DNA from: Photobacterium indicum
GTDB lineage: Bacteria; Pseudomonadota; Gammaproteobacteria; Enterobacterales; Vibrionaceae
NCBI RefSeq assembly: GCF_003026215.1
Contig: NZ_PYOC01000001.1
Coordinates: 682,001-746,000 of the forward strand
Direction: 5' to 3'
DNA length: 64,000 bases
Both the position numbers and the translations under genes were made by a program. Positions 45,766 to 55,575 of the stretch are shown in pieces. Each line of letters opens with the position of its first letter. Position 1 is the stretch's first letter. The notes under the pieces were generated by a model. It did no database searches and was not told where the DNA came from. It was given only the letters and a program-made list of their open reading frames with translations.

Positions 45766-47403
45766 ATGAAAATGACCCCAAAATGGTGGCATGATGCTGT
45801 TGTTTATCAGGTTTATCCACGCAGTTTTTGCGATTCAAATAACGATGGTATGGGTGATCTGCAAGGCATCATCAGCAAGCTTGATTACATCAAAAAATTA
45901 GGTGTTAATGTTGTTTGGTTGTCACCTGTTTATCGTTCACCAATGGATGATAATGGTTACGATATTTCTGACTATCAAGATATCGCCGCAGAGTTCGGTT
46001 CGATGGAAGATATGCAGCAACTACTTGCAGAGGCCAAACAGCGCGATATTCGCATCATTATGGATTTAGTTGTTAACCATACATCTGATGAGCATCCATG
46101 GTTTATCGAATCACGTAAATCGAAAGATAACCCATATCGTGATTACTATATTTGGCGTCAGCCTAATGAAGATGGTTCAGTGCCTGATGATCAAGGATCT
46201 GTCTTTGGCGGTGGTGCTTGGGAATTTGATGACACCACGGGTGAATATTATTACCATATCTTCTCTAAGAGACAACCAGACTTGAACTGGGAGAACCCCA
46301 AAGTTCAAGAAGAAGTACATAAGATGATGAACTGGTGGATCGATCAGGGGATTGGTGGTTTCCGTCTTGACGTTATTGATCTTATTGGTAAAGAAATTGA
46401 TAAGAAAATCACGGGTAATGGGCCTCGTCTTCACCCGTTGCTGCAGGAAATGAACAAAGCAACGTTTGGTGATAAAGATCTGCTTACCGTAGGGGAAACG
46501 TGGGACGCGACCCCTGAAACGGCCAAGTTGTACAGTAATCCTGCTCGTAATGAGTTTTCAATGGTTTTCCAGTTTGAACATATTTCTCTGACTTGGAAGT
46601 ATGGTGACAAATGGAATCCGATTGCGCTGGATCTACCTAAATTCAAGCATGCGTTAACTAAGTGGCAGATTGAGCTGGCTGATGAGGGGTGGAACTCACT
46701 GTTTTGGAACAATCATGACCTTCCTCGTGCAGTGTCAAAGTTTGGCGATGACGGCCAGTATCGTGTCGAATCCGCTAAAATGCTCGCTACAACATTGCAT
46801 ATGATGAAAGGTACGCCGTATGTCTATCAAGGTGAAGAGATCGGTATGACGAATGTTGCGTTTGACAGCATTGATGACTACCGTGATATCGAAACCTTGA
46901 ATTTCTACAAAGAACGTACAGAAAATGGTGTCGCGCCTGAAACCATGTTGGCAGCGGTACATGAAAACAGCCGTGATAATGGCCGTACACCAATGCAGTG
47001 GAACAATAATAAAAATGCGGGTTTCTCAGAGCAGCAACCGTGGTTGCAGGTTAATCCTAACTATCCTGAAATTAACGTAGATGCTGCGCTAGAAGATCAG
47101 AACTCGATCTTCTACCACTATCAAAAATTGATTCAACTGCGTAAGTCATTACCAGTGATTGTACATGGTGCTTTTGAACCAGTATTTGAAGATCATGAAC
47201 AGGTATTCGGTTACCTTCGTTCTGACTCCCAACATCGTTTGTTTGTGCTTAATAACTTTACAGGCGAAGAAGTTACTGTTGAGATGCCAGAGTCGCTTCA
47301 AACTGAATATGCCGAATGCATTATTTGCAACTATGAATCACATCAGCAGTTAAGCTCAACCTTAACCTTGAAGCCTTTCGAATCTTTTGCTGTATTGATT
47401 TAA
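45766..47403 (+). CDS. malL: Oligo-1,6-glucosidase / alpha-glucosidase (GH13)
   Basis: A 545-residue cytosolic GH13 enzyme. Regions: DLVVNHTSDEHPWF, GFRLDVIDL (nucleophile Asp followed by Val), TVGETW and FWNNHDLPRA; QPDLNWENP is typical of the oligo-1,6-glucosidase/MalL group. Val after the nucleophile is associated with alpha-1,6 activity, while Thr or Ala marks alpha-1,4-specific maltases. It would clear isomaltose or panose-type branch stubs left from glycogen. The start is the ATG at 45766 behind AAGGGAG. Divergent from a LysR regulator. Confidence 0.88.
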   Translation: MKMTPKWWHDAVVYQVYPRSFCDSNNDGMGDLQGIISKLDYIKKLGVNVVWLSPVYRSPMDDNGYDISDYQDIAAEFGSMEDMQQLLAEAKQRDIRIIMDLVVNHTSDEHPWFIESRKSKDNPYRDYYIWRQPNEDGSVPDDQGSVFGGGAWEFDDTTGEYYYHIFSKRQPDLNWENPKVQEEVHKMMNWWIDQGIGGFRLDVIDLIGKEIDKKITGNGPRLHPLLQEMNKATFGDKDLLTVGETWDATPETAKLYSNPARNEFSMVFQFEHISLTWKYGDKWNPIALDLPKFKHALTKWQIELADEGWNSLFWNNHDLPRAVSKFGDDGQYRVESAKMLATTLHMMKGTPYVYQGEEIGMTNVAFDSIDDYRDIETLNFYKERTENGVAPETMLAAVHENSRDNGRTPMQWNNNKNAGFSEQQPWLQVNPNYPEINVDAALEDQNSIFYHYQKLIQLRKSLPVIVHGAFEPVFEDHEQVFGYLRSDSQHRLFVLNNFTGEEVTVEMPESLQTEYAECIICNYESHQQLSSTLTLKPFESFAVLI

Positions 47404-47463
47404 TCGTAATTAGTGAGTTGCTTTACTTGATTATGGGTAACAGTTAACTGTCTTCATTGCCTT

Positions 47464-47500
47464 GGTTCTGTTCAATTACTTTTGAACAGAACCTTTTTTA
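47464..47500 (+). terminator. Terminator between the alpha-glucosidase and the phosphatase fusion
   Basis: GGTTCTGTTCAA pairs with TTGAACAGAACC (12 bp) and is followed by TTTTTTA. It ends only 17 bases before the start codon of the next gene. Confidence 0.85.
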
Positions 47501-47516
47501 TTTGGGGTAAGTCAAT

Positions 47517-48605
47517 ATGATGCATTATATGTATGAAGGTGCTGATGTGGTTTTTGATATTCCTCAGAAGGGAAAACACATCTACTTGGTTGGTAGTTTT
47601 ACGAACTGGCAAAAAAAAGAGGGATACAAATTCCTTGAAATAGATAATAAACTATCACTGAAAATAAGTCGTCAGGCAGTGAATAAAATCGGAAATTCTG
47701 GATATATCGAATATTATTTCTGGGATGACGAAAAAAAACAACCTTTGCCATATAATAATAATCACCCGGCCGGATACTGTTTTAATAACCAATTCAATGG
47801 TAGCTATAATTATTTATTACTGCCTGAAAATATCACGACTGATGATTTGAAGACAATTATCAATGATTGTGAGCAGTCATTTCGAATTAAAACGATGGCA
47901 TGTGAATTTAAGTCTGATTGGGTGTTAGCCAATTTTAGAGAAGTAAACGGCGGGTATTTGGCTAAACAGACACTCTTTCGTTCTTACCATCCAGTCATTC
48001 CTTCAAGAGTTGGGCATCCAAAACTAAGAGAGATCGAAGCCCAACGTCAACAAGTAGCCATGCGTTTACTTGAAACGAACAATATACGCACTGTTATCAA
48101 TCTGTCAGAAACATCGCAAGAACTTGATGAATACCTTCAGGTAGCCGAACCGAGTTACTACAAAACACTGTGGCTCGGTAAGAGTGTGATAAGTGTGCCT
48201 GTTGCTTATGAAACGGTATATTTTATGTCTGATCGGGATGAGAGTTTTAATCCAGATGAATTGGGATTCCAGACTGGAATCCAAGCAGTGATTCAGCAGA
48301 TTGCTGATCACCAGCCTCCTTATCATGTTCACTGCCGATTAGGCTCTGACCGAACAGGCGTTGTTATTGCTTTTTTACAGTTATTCATGGGTGCAGACAA
48401 GGCAAAGGTAGCGGATAGTTATTTGAAAACCAATCAGATGGCAATCGGGGAATATCGTAGTATTCGTTTATTGGAACATGCGCTAGAGCAAGCCTTGGGG
48501 CACGAGTGTTTTGATGATGGTCACTCGATAACGCGTGATTATCTATTGTCTTTAGGGTTAGCGAGTAATGTTATTGAGTTAGCGTATAAAAACTTGGCAG
48601 GATAA
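47517..48605 (+). CDS. Glycogen-binding-like domain fused to a CX5R phosphatase (glucan-phosphatase-like)
   Basis: A 362-residue cytosolic protein with an unusual fusion. Residues 10-100 look like a CBM48/E-set glycogen-binding module: HIYLVGSFTNWQ (compare the GSFNxW pattern) and paired aromatic residues (YYFWDD, NQFNGSYNYLLL). Residues 130-330 form a tyrosine/dual-specificity phosphatase domain with HCRLGSDRTG (Cys273, Arg279) and a preceding aspartate-rich loop (SDRDES) that could supply the general acid. The COG2365-type HCxxGxDRTG loop is closest. Position among glycogen and maltodextrin genes suggests it dephosphorylates glucan or a glucan-bound protein, as laforin and SEX4 do. That function is inference. 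Confidence 0.78.
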   Translation: MMHYMYEGADVVFDIPQKGKHIYLVGSFTNWQKKEGYKFLEIDNKLSLKISRQAVNKIGNSGYIEYYFWDDEKKQPLPYNNNHPAGYCFNNQFNGSYNYLLLPENITTDDLKTIINDCEQSFRIKTMACEFKSDWVLANFREVNGGYLAKQTLFRSYHPVIPSRVGHPKLREIEAQRQQVAMRLLETNNIRTVINLSETSQELDEYLQVAEPSYYKTLWLGKSVISVPVAYETVYFMSDRDESFNPDELGFQTGIQAVIQQIADHQPPYHVHCRLGSDRTGVVIAFLQLFMGADKAKVADSYLKTNQMAIGEYRSIRLLEHALEQALGHECFDDGHSITRDYLLSLGLASNVIELAYKNLAG

Positions 48606-48628
48606 AGAATGTCCGTTAGATAAAAGAT

Positions 48629-48686
48629 AAACCCAGTACCGCAAGTGATGCTTTCTTAGAAAGCGTTTTATTGCTCTACTGGGTTT
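48629..48686. terminator. Bidirectional terminator between phosphatase fusion and glgX
   Basis: AAACCCAGTA and TACTGGGTTT pair, with an inner GCTTTC/GAAAGC hairpin. Lies between convergent genes. Confidence 0.7.
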
Positions 48687-48712
48687 ATTCAATGAAATGT
48701 ACCAATACGTTG

Positions 48713-50662
48713 CTACTCTCGAGAGAGTATTGTGATCGATTGGGTACTTTGCATGTAGGTGGTTTGCGTTTGACGGTTACCAAGAACAGACTCTGAGGTA
48801 TCACATATAATACGCCATTTACCGCCCGCTGGTAAACGGTATCGTGTTGGAATAGTTGAGCTATTTATTAGGAATAACAACTCTTTACCATTTTTATATA
48901 GGCCAAGATAGAGAGCAAAGGCTTCAAGGTTTTGCCAATCATCAGTGTTCATTAGTTTACCATTCGAATGGTTCCAGCGAATGCGGTGGTGTCCACGTTC
49001 ACGACCACTGAATGCCCGAATAAACGGACTCATCACTTCTTTTCTGGCTTTTACCATTCCTGCTAGCCAGTTTTTGAAGCTGATATTATCAGGTGATAAT
49101 ATCCAGTTGGCCCAGCTTATCTCATTATCTTGGCAGTAAGCATTGTTATTGCCACCTTGAGTATGAGATAGATTATCTACTGCAAGTAAATGAGGAATCC
49201 CAAAGCTAAATAGTAGCGTTGTCATAAGGTTGCGTTTTTGACGTTCGCGCTTATACAGAACCGACAGGTTATCTGTTTTCCCTTCAACCCCGTGGTTAAA
49301 TGAACGATTATCGCCATGTCCATCAAGGTTTCTTTCACCATTTGCTTCATTGTGCTTGTGGTTGTAAGACACAAGATCTTGCAGCGTAAAACCATCATGA
49401 TAGGAGATGAAATTGACGGGTAATTTGTCTGGCCAACCTCCCGCACTGAAGAAATCGCGAGATCCCATTAGTCGAGTTGCGAATTCTTTGACATTGTTCT
49501 TATCGCCTAGCCAATGACTCTTGACGGTATCGCGAAATTTATCATTGCACTCGTTCCAGCCTCGCGGAAAATTACCAAGCTGATAGCCGTCAGGACCTAC
49601 ATCCCAAGGTTCAGCAATCAATTTTACCTTTTGTAAAATTGGATCTTGTTCAATGGCTTTAAAGAAGGCACTTTGGGAGTCAAAACGATGTCCGTTACGT
49701 CCTAGTGTTGCAGCCAAATCAAATCGGAAACCATCTATTTGGTAATGGGTTACCCAGTGTCGAAGAGTATCGATTACAAGAGTTAGGCTCGGCTGATAAG
49801 TAAGATCAACGGTATTACCACAGCCTGTGTAGTTGTGATGATTTTTATGACTATCAAGAAGGTAATAATGTTTATCCAAGCTCTTTAAATGGAATGTTGG
49901 CCCACCTTCACCGCCTTCGGCTGTGTGGTTGAACACGATATCCATGATGACTTCAATACCTTCTTTGTGTAACTCCCTTACCATGGTCTTCATTTCTGTG
50001 ACGGCATCACTCATCGCATAGCGCGGCTCTGGTGCCATAAAGCATAGGCTGTTATAGCCCCAGAAATTCACTTTATCCATCTTAAGCAAATGGGGCTCAG
50101 ACATGCATGAAGTGACAGGGAGCAATTGTAGGCTGGTAATGCCTTGTTCTTTATAGAACTCGATTGCAGCAGGCTGGCAGAGGCCAAGGTAAGTGCCTCT
50201 GTATTGCTCTTCAATATGCTCTTGAAGCTGAGTAAACCCTTTAACGTGCGTTTCACACAGGATGGTTTCTTCGTACGGTACCTGTGGAAAGGCGGTGTTT
50301 TGCCAATCAAATTGATGGTCGATAACAACAGATTTAGTGAATTTCCAGCTTTCTTCTGCCGTGAATGGTTCTACATAAAAAGGTGTTTGATTTAGGGCCT
50401 GCGCATATGGGTCGAGAATTAATCTTTCATCGTGCTTGTCTTTAATTTGAAAGCCATAAACTTGTCCTGCTTTAATATTAGGAACGAAGGTATAGTGGAT
50501 ATCTAAGTGTGTATGGTCAAAGTCAATAATTGTTTTTTTATTTTCAATGTCGAATAGAACTAATTTAATTTCTTGGTTATCAGCACTGTGAATTGAAAAA
50601 TTACAACCTTGGTCACATAATGTAGCCCCTAAAGGATAAGCTTGAGCTAATTTCGCAAACAT
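48713..50662 (-). CDS. glgX: Glycogen debranching enzyme GlgX-type (GH13 isoamylase)
   Basis: A 649-residue cytosolic enzyme hydrolysing alpha-1,6 branches of phosphorylase-trimmed glycogen. N-terminal CBM48 domain (YPLGATLCDQGCNFSIHSADNQ) followed by a GH13_11 barrel: DIVFNHTAEGGEGGPT, GFRFDLAATLGR with nucleophile Asp, LIAEPWDVGPDGYQ with acid/base Glu, and SYHDGFTLQDLVSYN. Length matches E. coli GlgX (657). It is divergent from lamB, sharing a 526-bp regulatory region with MalT-like motifs. Confidence 0.92.
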   Translation of the reverse strand: MFAKLAQAYPLGATLCDQGCNFSIHSADNQEIKLVLFDIENKKTIIDFDHTHLDIHYTFVPNIKAGQVYGFQIKDKHDERLILDPYAQALNQTPFYVEPFTAEESWKFTKSVVIDHQFDWQNTAFPQVPYEETILCETHVKGFTQLQEHIEEQYRGTYLGLCQPAAIEFYKEQGITSLQLLPVTSCMSEPHLLKMDKVNFWGYNSLCFMAPEPRYAMSDAVTEMKTMVRELHKEGIEVIMDIVFNHTAEGGEGGPTFHLKSLDKHYYLLDSHKNHHNYTGCGNTVDLTYQPSLTLVIDTLRHWVTHYQIDGFRFDLAATLGRNGHRFDSQSAFFKAIEQDPILQKVKLIAEPWDVGPDGYQLGNFPRGWNECNDKFRDTVKSHWLGDKNNVKEFATRLMGSRDFFSAGGWPDKLPVNFISYHDGFTLQDLVSYNHKHNEANGERNLDGHGDNRSFNHGVEGKTDNLSVLYKRERQKRNLMTTLLFSFGIPHLLAVDNLSHTQGGNNNAYCQDNEISWANWILSPDNISFKNWLAGMVKARKEVMSPFIRAFSGRERGHHRIRWNHSNGKLMNTDDWQNLEAFALYLGLYKNGKELLFLINSSTIPTRYRLPAGGKWRIICDTSESVLGNRQTQTTYMQSTQSITILSRE

Positions 50663-51188
50663 TGAGTCGTTCTCTTTTCTTATTTACATATTTATACATG
50701 CTATTAAATAGTGAAAATCATCTCAGTCAAGAAATGTTTTTGAGAAAAATTAATTAAGTTACTGGTTATTCCATCCTTATTAAATACAAGCTACGAATGA
50801 TTTATTTTTATTTGATGTTTTTCTTACAAACACTAAGCTGATCTCTTTACTTATTTTTTTAGTGCTATTGAGTAATTTTTGCTCAATAAGTTGATCGGTT
50901 TTTTTGAATTAAATTGAAAATTAATTAAGTAACTTAACATTCGTTTTTTATTATAAATAAGTGACTGATGTCTTACTTTTCTTTTGCATTCCGTATTTTT
51001 ATTACGGGTATACGCCTAACCTTCGTGAGGCACGTCACGAAACACACTAACCTCCTAATTACTACGCCCCTCTACTCCTCCCTCTCATCCTGTTATTAGG
51101 ATGATGTGTATAGCTGAACGAAAGCTGAATATTAGTCCCGAAAGGTTGCTAGATAGCAACCGACATAAAAATTAAAAGGGACATTCCT
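50663..51188. promoter_or_regulatory. glgX-lamB divergent regulatory region
   Basis: Contains a near-perfect CRP-like palindrome TTCGTGA-GGCACG-TCACGAA at 51022-51041, MalT-like motifs on the minus strand (GGGGCGTAG 51062-51070, GGAGGAG 51074-51080, GGATGA 51085-51090) and on the plus strand (GGATGATG 51099-51106). The remainder is A+T-rich. Confidence 0.65.
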
Positions 51189-52547
51189 ATGAAACACAAG
51201 TTAGTACCCGTAGCAGCGGCGATCTTTGCAGCATTAACTTCTTATAACGTAGCAGCTGAATCTGGAACTGATGTTCTGACTGACGGTTGGGAAGTACACG
51301 GTTACGGTTCTATGAACTTCCGTATGACTGAAGGCGAATCTATTGATACTGAATACGGCAAGCCTGACTACAAAACTGCTGGTACACATGGTAAAAGTAC
51401 TAACCAAGTTGAGTTCGTAATTAAGAAACACACTGAACATCAAAATGGCGTATGGTCTGACTTCGTTGTTCGTTCAGAATACGGTAACGGTAACTCATAT
51501 GCTTACTCTTCTTCAGGTAGCCAAAAAGATAACACGACTGCTCAGTTTGAAGTTAAAGAGTCATTTGTCGAGATTGGTGGTATTTCATTCCTTGGTGAAG
51601 ATACATCGATCTGGGGTGGTCAACGCTTCCTGAACCGTTCTGCGGGTATTCTTTCTGGTGAGTTCTGGAAACAGTCTTCAGGCGTTGGTGCTGGTATTCA
51701 AACAAAATTAGCTGGTAACACCGCTGGTTTTGCTGTTGTAACTGCGGATCCAGATGCAGGTGCTGCTGATTCTTACAGCATTACAGAATGTAAGAAAGAA
51801 GACGGTTCGGCTTCTACTGATCCAACTGATTGCAAAATCAAGAAAGATGATGCAGGTGATCGCTCTACTCTGACATCTGTTGATTTCTACTACTATGGTG
51901 TTCAAGCACTAGGTGGTAGCTTTGATTTCGATTTGAAACTAATGTCTCAGGCGAACAAAGATTCAGGCTCTGACAGTGGCTTCGGTGCTTCTATCACTTA
52001 TAACCGCGATTACTACGGTCTAGACGGTTGGACGCAAACTGCGATTGCATACGGTGAAGGTGTTGCACAAAACCGTGGTGTAAACTTTGGTGGCTGGTCT
52101 GGCGGTAATGACGATGCACAATCTATTTTCTTGACATCTTATGGTGTACTAAACATTACTGATAAATTACAGATGGGTTCTGAGCTGACTTACCTTGGTG
52201 CATTGGATGAACTATTTGGTGCGGAAGACCTGAAGCGTTACCTGATTGCTGTTCGTCCTTCATATAAAGTGAATGATAACCTACGTCTTGAAATGACTGC
52301 GTCTTACGGTCATGAAGAAGGTGCTGACGGTTACTGGGGGCGTTCAGGTGATGCAGTTGAAAGTGATATCTACAACGTAGAACTAGCATCTGCATTCACT
52401 GTTAATGCTGACTACTTTGGTCGTCCACAAATTAAACCTTACGTGAGCTACATCAAAGCTGATGATCGCGAAAGTGCAAAACAGATTGGTATAAAGAACG
52501 GCGATGACGAAGTTGTTGTTGGTGTTCACACTGAAATCTGGTTCTAA
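51189..52547 (+). CDS. lamB: Maltoporin (LamB family)
   Basis: Outer-membrane trimeric porin for maltose and maltodextrins, 452 residues. Signal peptide cleaved near NVAA-ES; the mature chain begins with GWEVHGYGSMNFRM, typical of LamB, has alternating beta strands, SVDFYYYGVQAL-like aromatic strands, and ends with aromatic Phe (EIWF), the beta-barrel insertion signal. AAAAGGGACATTCCT precedes the ATG. Followed by a terminator and malM. Confidence 0.93.
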   Translation: MKHKLVPVAAAIFAALTSYNVAAESGTDVLTDGWEVHGYGSMNFRMTEGESIDTEYGKPDYKTAGTHGKSTNQVEFVIKKHTEHQNGVWSDFVVRSEYGNGNSYAYSSSGSQKDNTTAQFEVKESFVEIGGISFLGEDTSIWGGQRFLNRSAGILSGEFWKQSSGVGAGIQTKLAGNTAGFAVVTADPDAGAADSYSITECKKEDGSASTDPTDCKIKKDDAGDRSTLTSVDFYYYGVQALGGSFDFDLKLMSQANKDSGSDSGFGASITYNRDYYGLDGWTQTAIAYGEGVAQNRGVNFGGWSGGNDDAQSIFLTSYGVLNITDKLQMGSELTYLGALDELFGAEDLKRYLIAVRPSYKVNDNLRLEMTASYGHEEGADGYWGRSGDAVESDIYNVELASAFTVNADYFGRPQIKPYVSYIKADDRESAKQIGIKNGDDEVVVGVHTEIWF

Positions 52548-52564
52548 ACCGATTAGTGTCAAAG

Positions 52565-52586
52565 GCAGCCTTCGGGCTGCTTTTTT
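52565..52586 (+). terminator. Terminator after lamB
   Basis: GCAGCC-TTCG-GGCTGC followed by TTTTTT. Confidence 0.88.
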
Positions 52587-52678
52587 GAGTATATATCTAT
52601 TAGATTCTGCTGTAGATTTAATGAGATACGAATAGCTATATACCCATAATAATCTAATAAGGGTACGGGAGTTCAAAG

Positions 52679-53557
52679 ATGAAAGTGATTAAAACAACAT
52701 TAGCTGCACTGCTTGCAGCAAGCCTGATGGGCTGCGCGGCTTCCCCGACAACAGAGATGGTCAAAGACGTTTCAATAACTGCGGCGACTTGTTGTAATTC
52801 ATACAGTGAATTTTCCTGGATTCCGATGACGGACGATAGTGTCGACTTTGCTATTGATGAATATTCTCAGGTAGGTGATTTTCCTGAAGGTAAAAGTTAC
52901 TTTGTAGGCTTCGTCATCCCCCAGAATGTGGAACGTATGAGTGTTGACCTGAAGAGTTGGATGAAGACAGCTGGAGTGTTTGCACCAAAAGTTCTTCTGT
53001 TGGATCCGCAGTTTCAGCCAGTGAAGATGATTACATTGGATGAATTTGAGGTTAAGCCATCAAATATATTTAGCCTATCCAGTTATCAGCATCGTTTTGT
53101 AATGGAGCAGAGTAAGACGCCGTACATGGTGGTTTATTCACCGAAGGAATACCGTGAAGGGAGCATTCAGATCCCACACCCTGAACGTCTTCGAGCTGAA
53201 GAGCTCGGCCTTGCAAGACCAATGGTTACCGATCCTGTTATTCAGCATCAGAAGTTTGGCTCGTTAGAGATTGATCTAAAGCCAATTAACTTGCGTTCAT
53301 ATCGTGCGAGTGAAGTGACGGCTGCTACGGCTATTGTTGCGTCTGCACCCGTTGCTGCTGCGGTATCAACAGCGACTCCTGCTGTCAAAACCAGCAACAT
53401 AACCATGTTGCCAGAAACAGAGGCATTCTATAATGGCCAAATTAAAGCGGCTGTTGAGAAAAATGAGATGCACAAAGCCCTTCAATTAGTTGAAGAGGCC
53501 AAACGAGCGGGATCAAGCTCAGCTGAAACTACGTTTGTTGAACTAATCAAAAAGTAA
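52679..53557 (+). CDS. malM: MalM-like maltose-operon lipoprotein/periplasmic protein
   Basis: A 292-residue exported protein with a lipobox-like LMGCAAS near residue 19. It shares with MalM the early CCNSYSEFSWIPM segment and an Ala/Pro/Thr-rich linker (SAPVAAAVSTATPAV) before a short C-terminal helical domain. lamB-malM adjacency is conserved in enterics and vibrios. Biochemical role is unknown; it belongs to the maltose regulon. Confidence 0.88.
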   Translation: MKVIKTTLAALLAASLMGCAASPTTEMVKDVSITAATCCNSYSEFSWIPMTDDSVDFAIDEYSQVGDFPEGKSYFVGFVIPQNVERMSVDLKSWMKTAGVFAPKVLLLDPQFQPVKMITLDEFEVKPSNIFSLSSYQHRFVMEQSKTPYMVVYSPKEYREGSIQIPHPERLRAEELGLARPMVTDPVIQHQKFGSLEIDLKPINLRSYRASEVTAATAIVASAPVAAAVSTATPAVKTSNITMLPETEAFYNGQIKAAVEKNEMHKALQLVEEAKRAGSSSAETTFVELIKK

Positions 53558-53580
53558 ACCTAAACCTAAACATCCACACT

Positions 53581-53618
53581 CATCAAGGTGCAGAAATGCC
53601 GAATCCTGCACCTTGATG
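53581..53618 (+). terminator. Hairpin after malM
   Basis: CATCAAGGTGCAG and CTGCACCTTGATG pair perfectly (13 bp). There is no T-run, so it may be a stabilising hairpin. Confidence 0.6.
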
Positions 53619-53699
53619 TAGTTTGGAATACGAGCTGGTATTCATCAGCCCGTTCCATCTGCCTTCTCTTTCCGTTTTAATCCTTTTGAGTTCTAATTC

Positions 53700-55499
53700 A
53701 TGACAGATAAAATTAAACCGAATGTACCTGCAAAGCATGTTGTTTATCAGGTTTTTACTCGCTTGTTTGGTAATACGAATACAACGAATAAGCCGTGGGG
53801 CACTCTTGAAGAAAATGGCATCGGAAAATTTAATGATTTTACTGATAAAGCATTAAGCGAAATAAAGCAGCTAGGTGTTAGCCATATTTGGTATACCGGT
53901 GTGCCGCATCATGCCGTTGTACGAGACTACAGTGAATACGGGATTAATTCAGATCACCCCAGTGTTGTGAAGGGGCGAGCAGGATCCCCTTATGCTGTTA
54001 AAGATTACTATAACGTCAACCCTGATTTGGCCGTTGATCCGGCTAACCGCCTCGAAGAATTCAAAGCGTTGATTGAGCGCAGCCATCGTCATGGTTTGAA
54101 GGTGATCATCGATATTGTACCTAACCATGTTGCGCGCCGTTATCAAGGGATAACGAATCCTGCTGGGGTGGAAAATTTTGGTGCATCAGATGATACGACG
54201 TTGGTCTATCACCGAGATAATAATTTCTACTATATTCCTGATGAAGCGTTCACTGTCCCTGACGCTGAAAATGGTTATCTGCCATTGGGTGGTGAAGCGC
54301 ATCCTGATTTCGATACGCCGTATGAAGAATTTCCGGCCAAATGGACGGGGAACGGTTCTCGCCTAGCAAAGCCACAATTTGATGATTGGTATGAAACTGT
54401 CAAAGTGAACTATGGCGTTAAGCCCGATGGTAGTAAAGACTTTGATGAACTGCCACAAGGCTTTAATAAGAAAGATCACACTGAGCACTTTGAGTTTTGG
54501 CAAGGTAAATCGGTGCCTGATTCTTGGGTGAAGTTCCGTGATATTGCCTTGTACTGGTTGGCATTGGGTGTTGATGGGTTCCGCTATGATATGGCAGAAA
54601 TGGTGCCGGTTGAGTTTTGGAGCTATATGAACTCCTCAATTAAACAGGTGAATCCAGAGACGTTTTTGATGGCTGAGGTATACCAGCCAGACTTGTATCG
54701 TGATTATATTCATTTAGGTAAAATGGATTACCTCTACGATAAAGTTGATTTGTATGATGCACTGAAGCTTGTCATGCAAGGCCGTGGGTCAACCGATGCT
54801 ATTGTTGAGGTGCAACAGCAGTTGATGGATATTGAGCATCATATGCTGCACTTCCTTGATAACCATGATGAACAGCGGGTAGCGAGTCCAGAGTTTGCTG
54901 GTGATGCCAATAAGGGTAAGCCTGCAATGTTAGTATCAACAACGCTCAGTACTTCACCGACCATGATTTACAGTGGTCAGGAAGTTGGTGAAGAGGGCGT
55001 TGAAGATGCTGGATTTGGCTTGCATTCACGAACAACTATCTTTGATTATTTTGGTGTGCCGAGCCATCAGCGTTGGATGAACAATGGCGCGTTTGATGGT
55101 GGTCTACTGACGGATGAAGAACATGAACTGCGTGATTTCTATCAACGTTTATTGAACTTCTCACTTACCAGTACCGCTATGCTAGGCGAATATCAGGAAA
55201 TTCACCGACATAACAGAGAGTACAGTGATACTTACAATGAACAGCTATTCTGTTTTAGCCGTTATGATCAACAACAGAAGCTGTTAGTGGTCGCGAACTT
55301 TGCTGAACATGATCAGGGAATGGTTATGATAAAGTTACCGTCATCACTGATCGATGCTTGGCAACTTGATAATGGAGAATACACGCTCACCGAACAACTA
55401 GATGGTAATCACACTGTAGTGTTGTCTGTTGCTAATGGGATTGGTGAACTGCAGCTCTCTATCTCTTCGCTGTCTTCAATGATTTTGCAATTGAATTAA
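53700..55499 (+). CDS. GH13 alpha-amylase-family enzyme, cytoplasmic
   Basis: A 599-residue GH13 protein without signal peptide. Regions: DIVPNHVA (I), GFRYDMAEM (II, nucleophile), LMAEVYQPDLY (III, acid/base Glu) and FLDNHDEQRV (IV). A long insert between regions I and II (about residues 155-285) resembles a B domain with many acidic residues. It lies downstream of lamB-malM and probably acts on imported maltodextrins. The exact specificity (amylase, maltogenic or transferase) cannot be read from sequence. Confidence 0.85.
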   Translation: MTDKIKPNVPAKHVVYQVFTRLFGNTNTTNKPWGTLEENGIGKFNDFTDKALSEIKQLGVSHIWYTGVPHHAVVRDYSEYGINSDHPSVVKGRAGSPYAVKDYYNVNPDLAVDPANRLEEFKALIERSHRHGLKVIIDIVPNHVARRYQGITNPAGVENFGASDDTTLVYHRDNNFYYIPDEAFTVPDAENGYLPLGGEAHPDFDTPYEEFPAKWTGNGSRLAKPQFDDWYETVKVNYGVKPDGSKDFDELPQGFNKKDHTEHFEFWQGKSVPDSWVKFRDIALYWLALGVDGFRYDMAEMVPVEFWSYMNSSIKQVNPETFLMAEVYQPDLYRDYIHLGKMDYLYDKVDLYDALKLVMQGRGSTDAIVEVQQQLMDIEHHMLHFLDNHDEQRVASPEFAGDANKGKPAMLVSTTLSTSPTMIYSGQEVGEEGVEDAGFGLHSRTTIFDYFGVPSHQRWMNNGAFDGGLLTDEEHELRDFYQRLLNFSLTSTAMLGEYQEIHRHNREYSDTYNEQLFCFSRYDQQQKLLVVANFAEHDQGMVMIKLPSSLIDAWQLDNGEYTLTEQLDGNHTVVLSVANGIGELQLSISSLSSMILQLN

Positions 55500-55538
55500 T
55501 TTAGCTTGCGTTGCACCCCCGTGACGAAGATATGTAGA

Positions 55539-55563
55539 GCCGCTGAATATCAGCGGCTTTTCT
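55539..55563 (+). terminator. Terminator after the GH13 gene
   Basis: GCCGCTGA-ATA-TCAGCGGC followed by TTTTCT. Confidence 0.88.
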
Positions 55564-55575
55564 ATTTTCATAAGG

